Shown here: piece after piece, positions 14,204 to 14,286 of the stretch | How positions within the stretch are numbered: the first letter of the stretch is position 1 | Layout: the number at the start of each line of letters is the position of its first letter | Origin: JBBRMY01 sp038230595 | Lineage (GTDB): Bacteria > Bacteroidota > Ignavibacteria > Tepidaquicellales > Tepidaquicellaceae | Assembly: GCA_038230595.1 (NCBI GenBank) | Contig: JBBRMY010000057.1 | Location: 1-14,286 of the forward strand | Length of the DNA: 14,286 nt | Direction: 5' to 3' | The notes under the pieces: generated by a model | Database searches by the model: none | Told to the model about the DNA's origin: nothing | What the model saw: only the letters and a program-made list of their open reading frames with translations | Made by a program: the position numbers and the translations under genes

Positions 14204-14286
14204 TCAGAAATTATTTATCCGCCTGTGATAGTCTATCTGACCTATATGATAACCAAGATGAAAAGCCAGAACGAAAAGTACTTTCA
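14204..14286 (-). CDS. C-terminal fragment of a second DinB-superfamily protein (runs off the right edge)
   Basis: The minus strand is open from the edge for 26 codons to a TGA at 14204-14206 and contains AFHLGYHIGQIDYHRR. The HxxxH spacing, followed by GQ and a basic end, is the usual last helix of DinB-superfamily proteins, where the two histidines bind metal. The same HxxxH occurs in the complete DinB-type gene ending at 8539. Only the last helix is visible, so start, length and substrate are unknown. If real, it is a same-strand neighbour upstream of the SWIB gene with about 230 bp between them. Confidence 0.6.
   Translation of the reverse strand, partial: KVLFVLAFHLGYHIGQIDYHRRINNF

Noticed and set aside
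14106..14228. 40-codon plus-strand small open frame
   Set aside because: It has no Shine-Dalgarno, no recognisable features, and overlaps the DinB-like C-terminus on the other strand.
1..14286. CRISPR arrays, tRNA/rRNA genes, insertion sequences, attachment sites, toxin-antitoxin or defence genes
   Set aside because: I read both strands for these and saw none. All long stretches are explained by housekeeping, metal-uptake or secreted-protein genes.

Overview
The window is an AT-rich bacterial chromosome segment, most likely from the Bacteroidota/Ignavibacteriota/Chlorobiota (FCB) group. Two proteins end in type IX secretion system (T9SS) sorting domains. One carries the YPNPFNPTT signature that is especially common in Ignavibacteria and related lineages. 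Almost no start codon has a Shine-Dalgarno sequence, as is usual in this group. There are no rRNA or tRNA genes, CRISPR arrays, transposases or integrases, and coding density is high, so this looks like ordinary chromosome rather than a mobile island.

Layout. At 2-949 (+) is the 3' part of a secreted T9SS cargo protein (Omp28-like tail, adhesin-like jelly-roll, sorting domain). It converges on a minus-strand run of three genes, read from 4800 down to 992: a small membrane-anchored protein, a secreted S9 prolyl-oligopeptidase-family peptidase, and a membrane-anchored metallophosphoesterase with an internal Tat-like motif. At 4948-8538 (+) is a compact unit: a DtxR/MntR-family metalloregulator, an Nramp Mn/Fe transporter overlapping it by 4 bp, and a YtcJ-like amidohydrolase 7 bp further on. 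A 16-bp palindrome just before the regulator's start is a good candidate for its own operator.

A DinB-superfamily gene (8539-9069, -) abuts the amidohydrolase tail to tail with no spacer. It diverges from a very large T9SS-exported subtilisin (9176-13489, +) made of propeptide, S8 catalytic domain, an apparent seven-bladed FG-GAP-type propeller, Fn3/Ig-like domains and sorting domain. A promoter-like pair and a hairpin with a T-tract lie in its leader. A strong bidirectional terminator separates it from a convergent gene for a SWIB-domain protein with a histone-H1-like Lys/Ala/Pro tail (13573-13971, -). The right edge holds the last 26 codons of what looks like a second DinB-superfamily gene (14204-14286, -).

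How the genes work together. The clearest functional unit is manganese/iron homeostasis (regulator plus transporter, with an unexplained amidohydrolase). The second theme is the cell envelope and secreted proteolysis (two T9SS cargos, the S9 peptidase, the Tat-type phosphoesterase). I found no defence system, biosynthetic cluster or other clearly new multi-gene system. The points most worth following are the regulator's metal-site composition and operator, the amidohydrolase tied to the Mn operon, the leader hairpin of the giant protease, the internal Tat signal, and the SWIB/H1 chimera.
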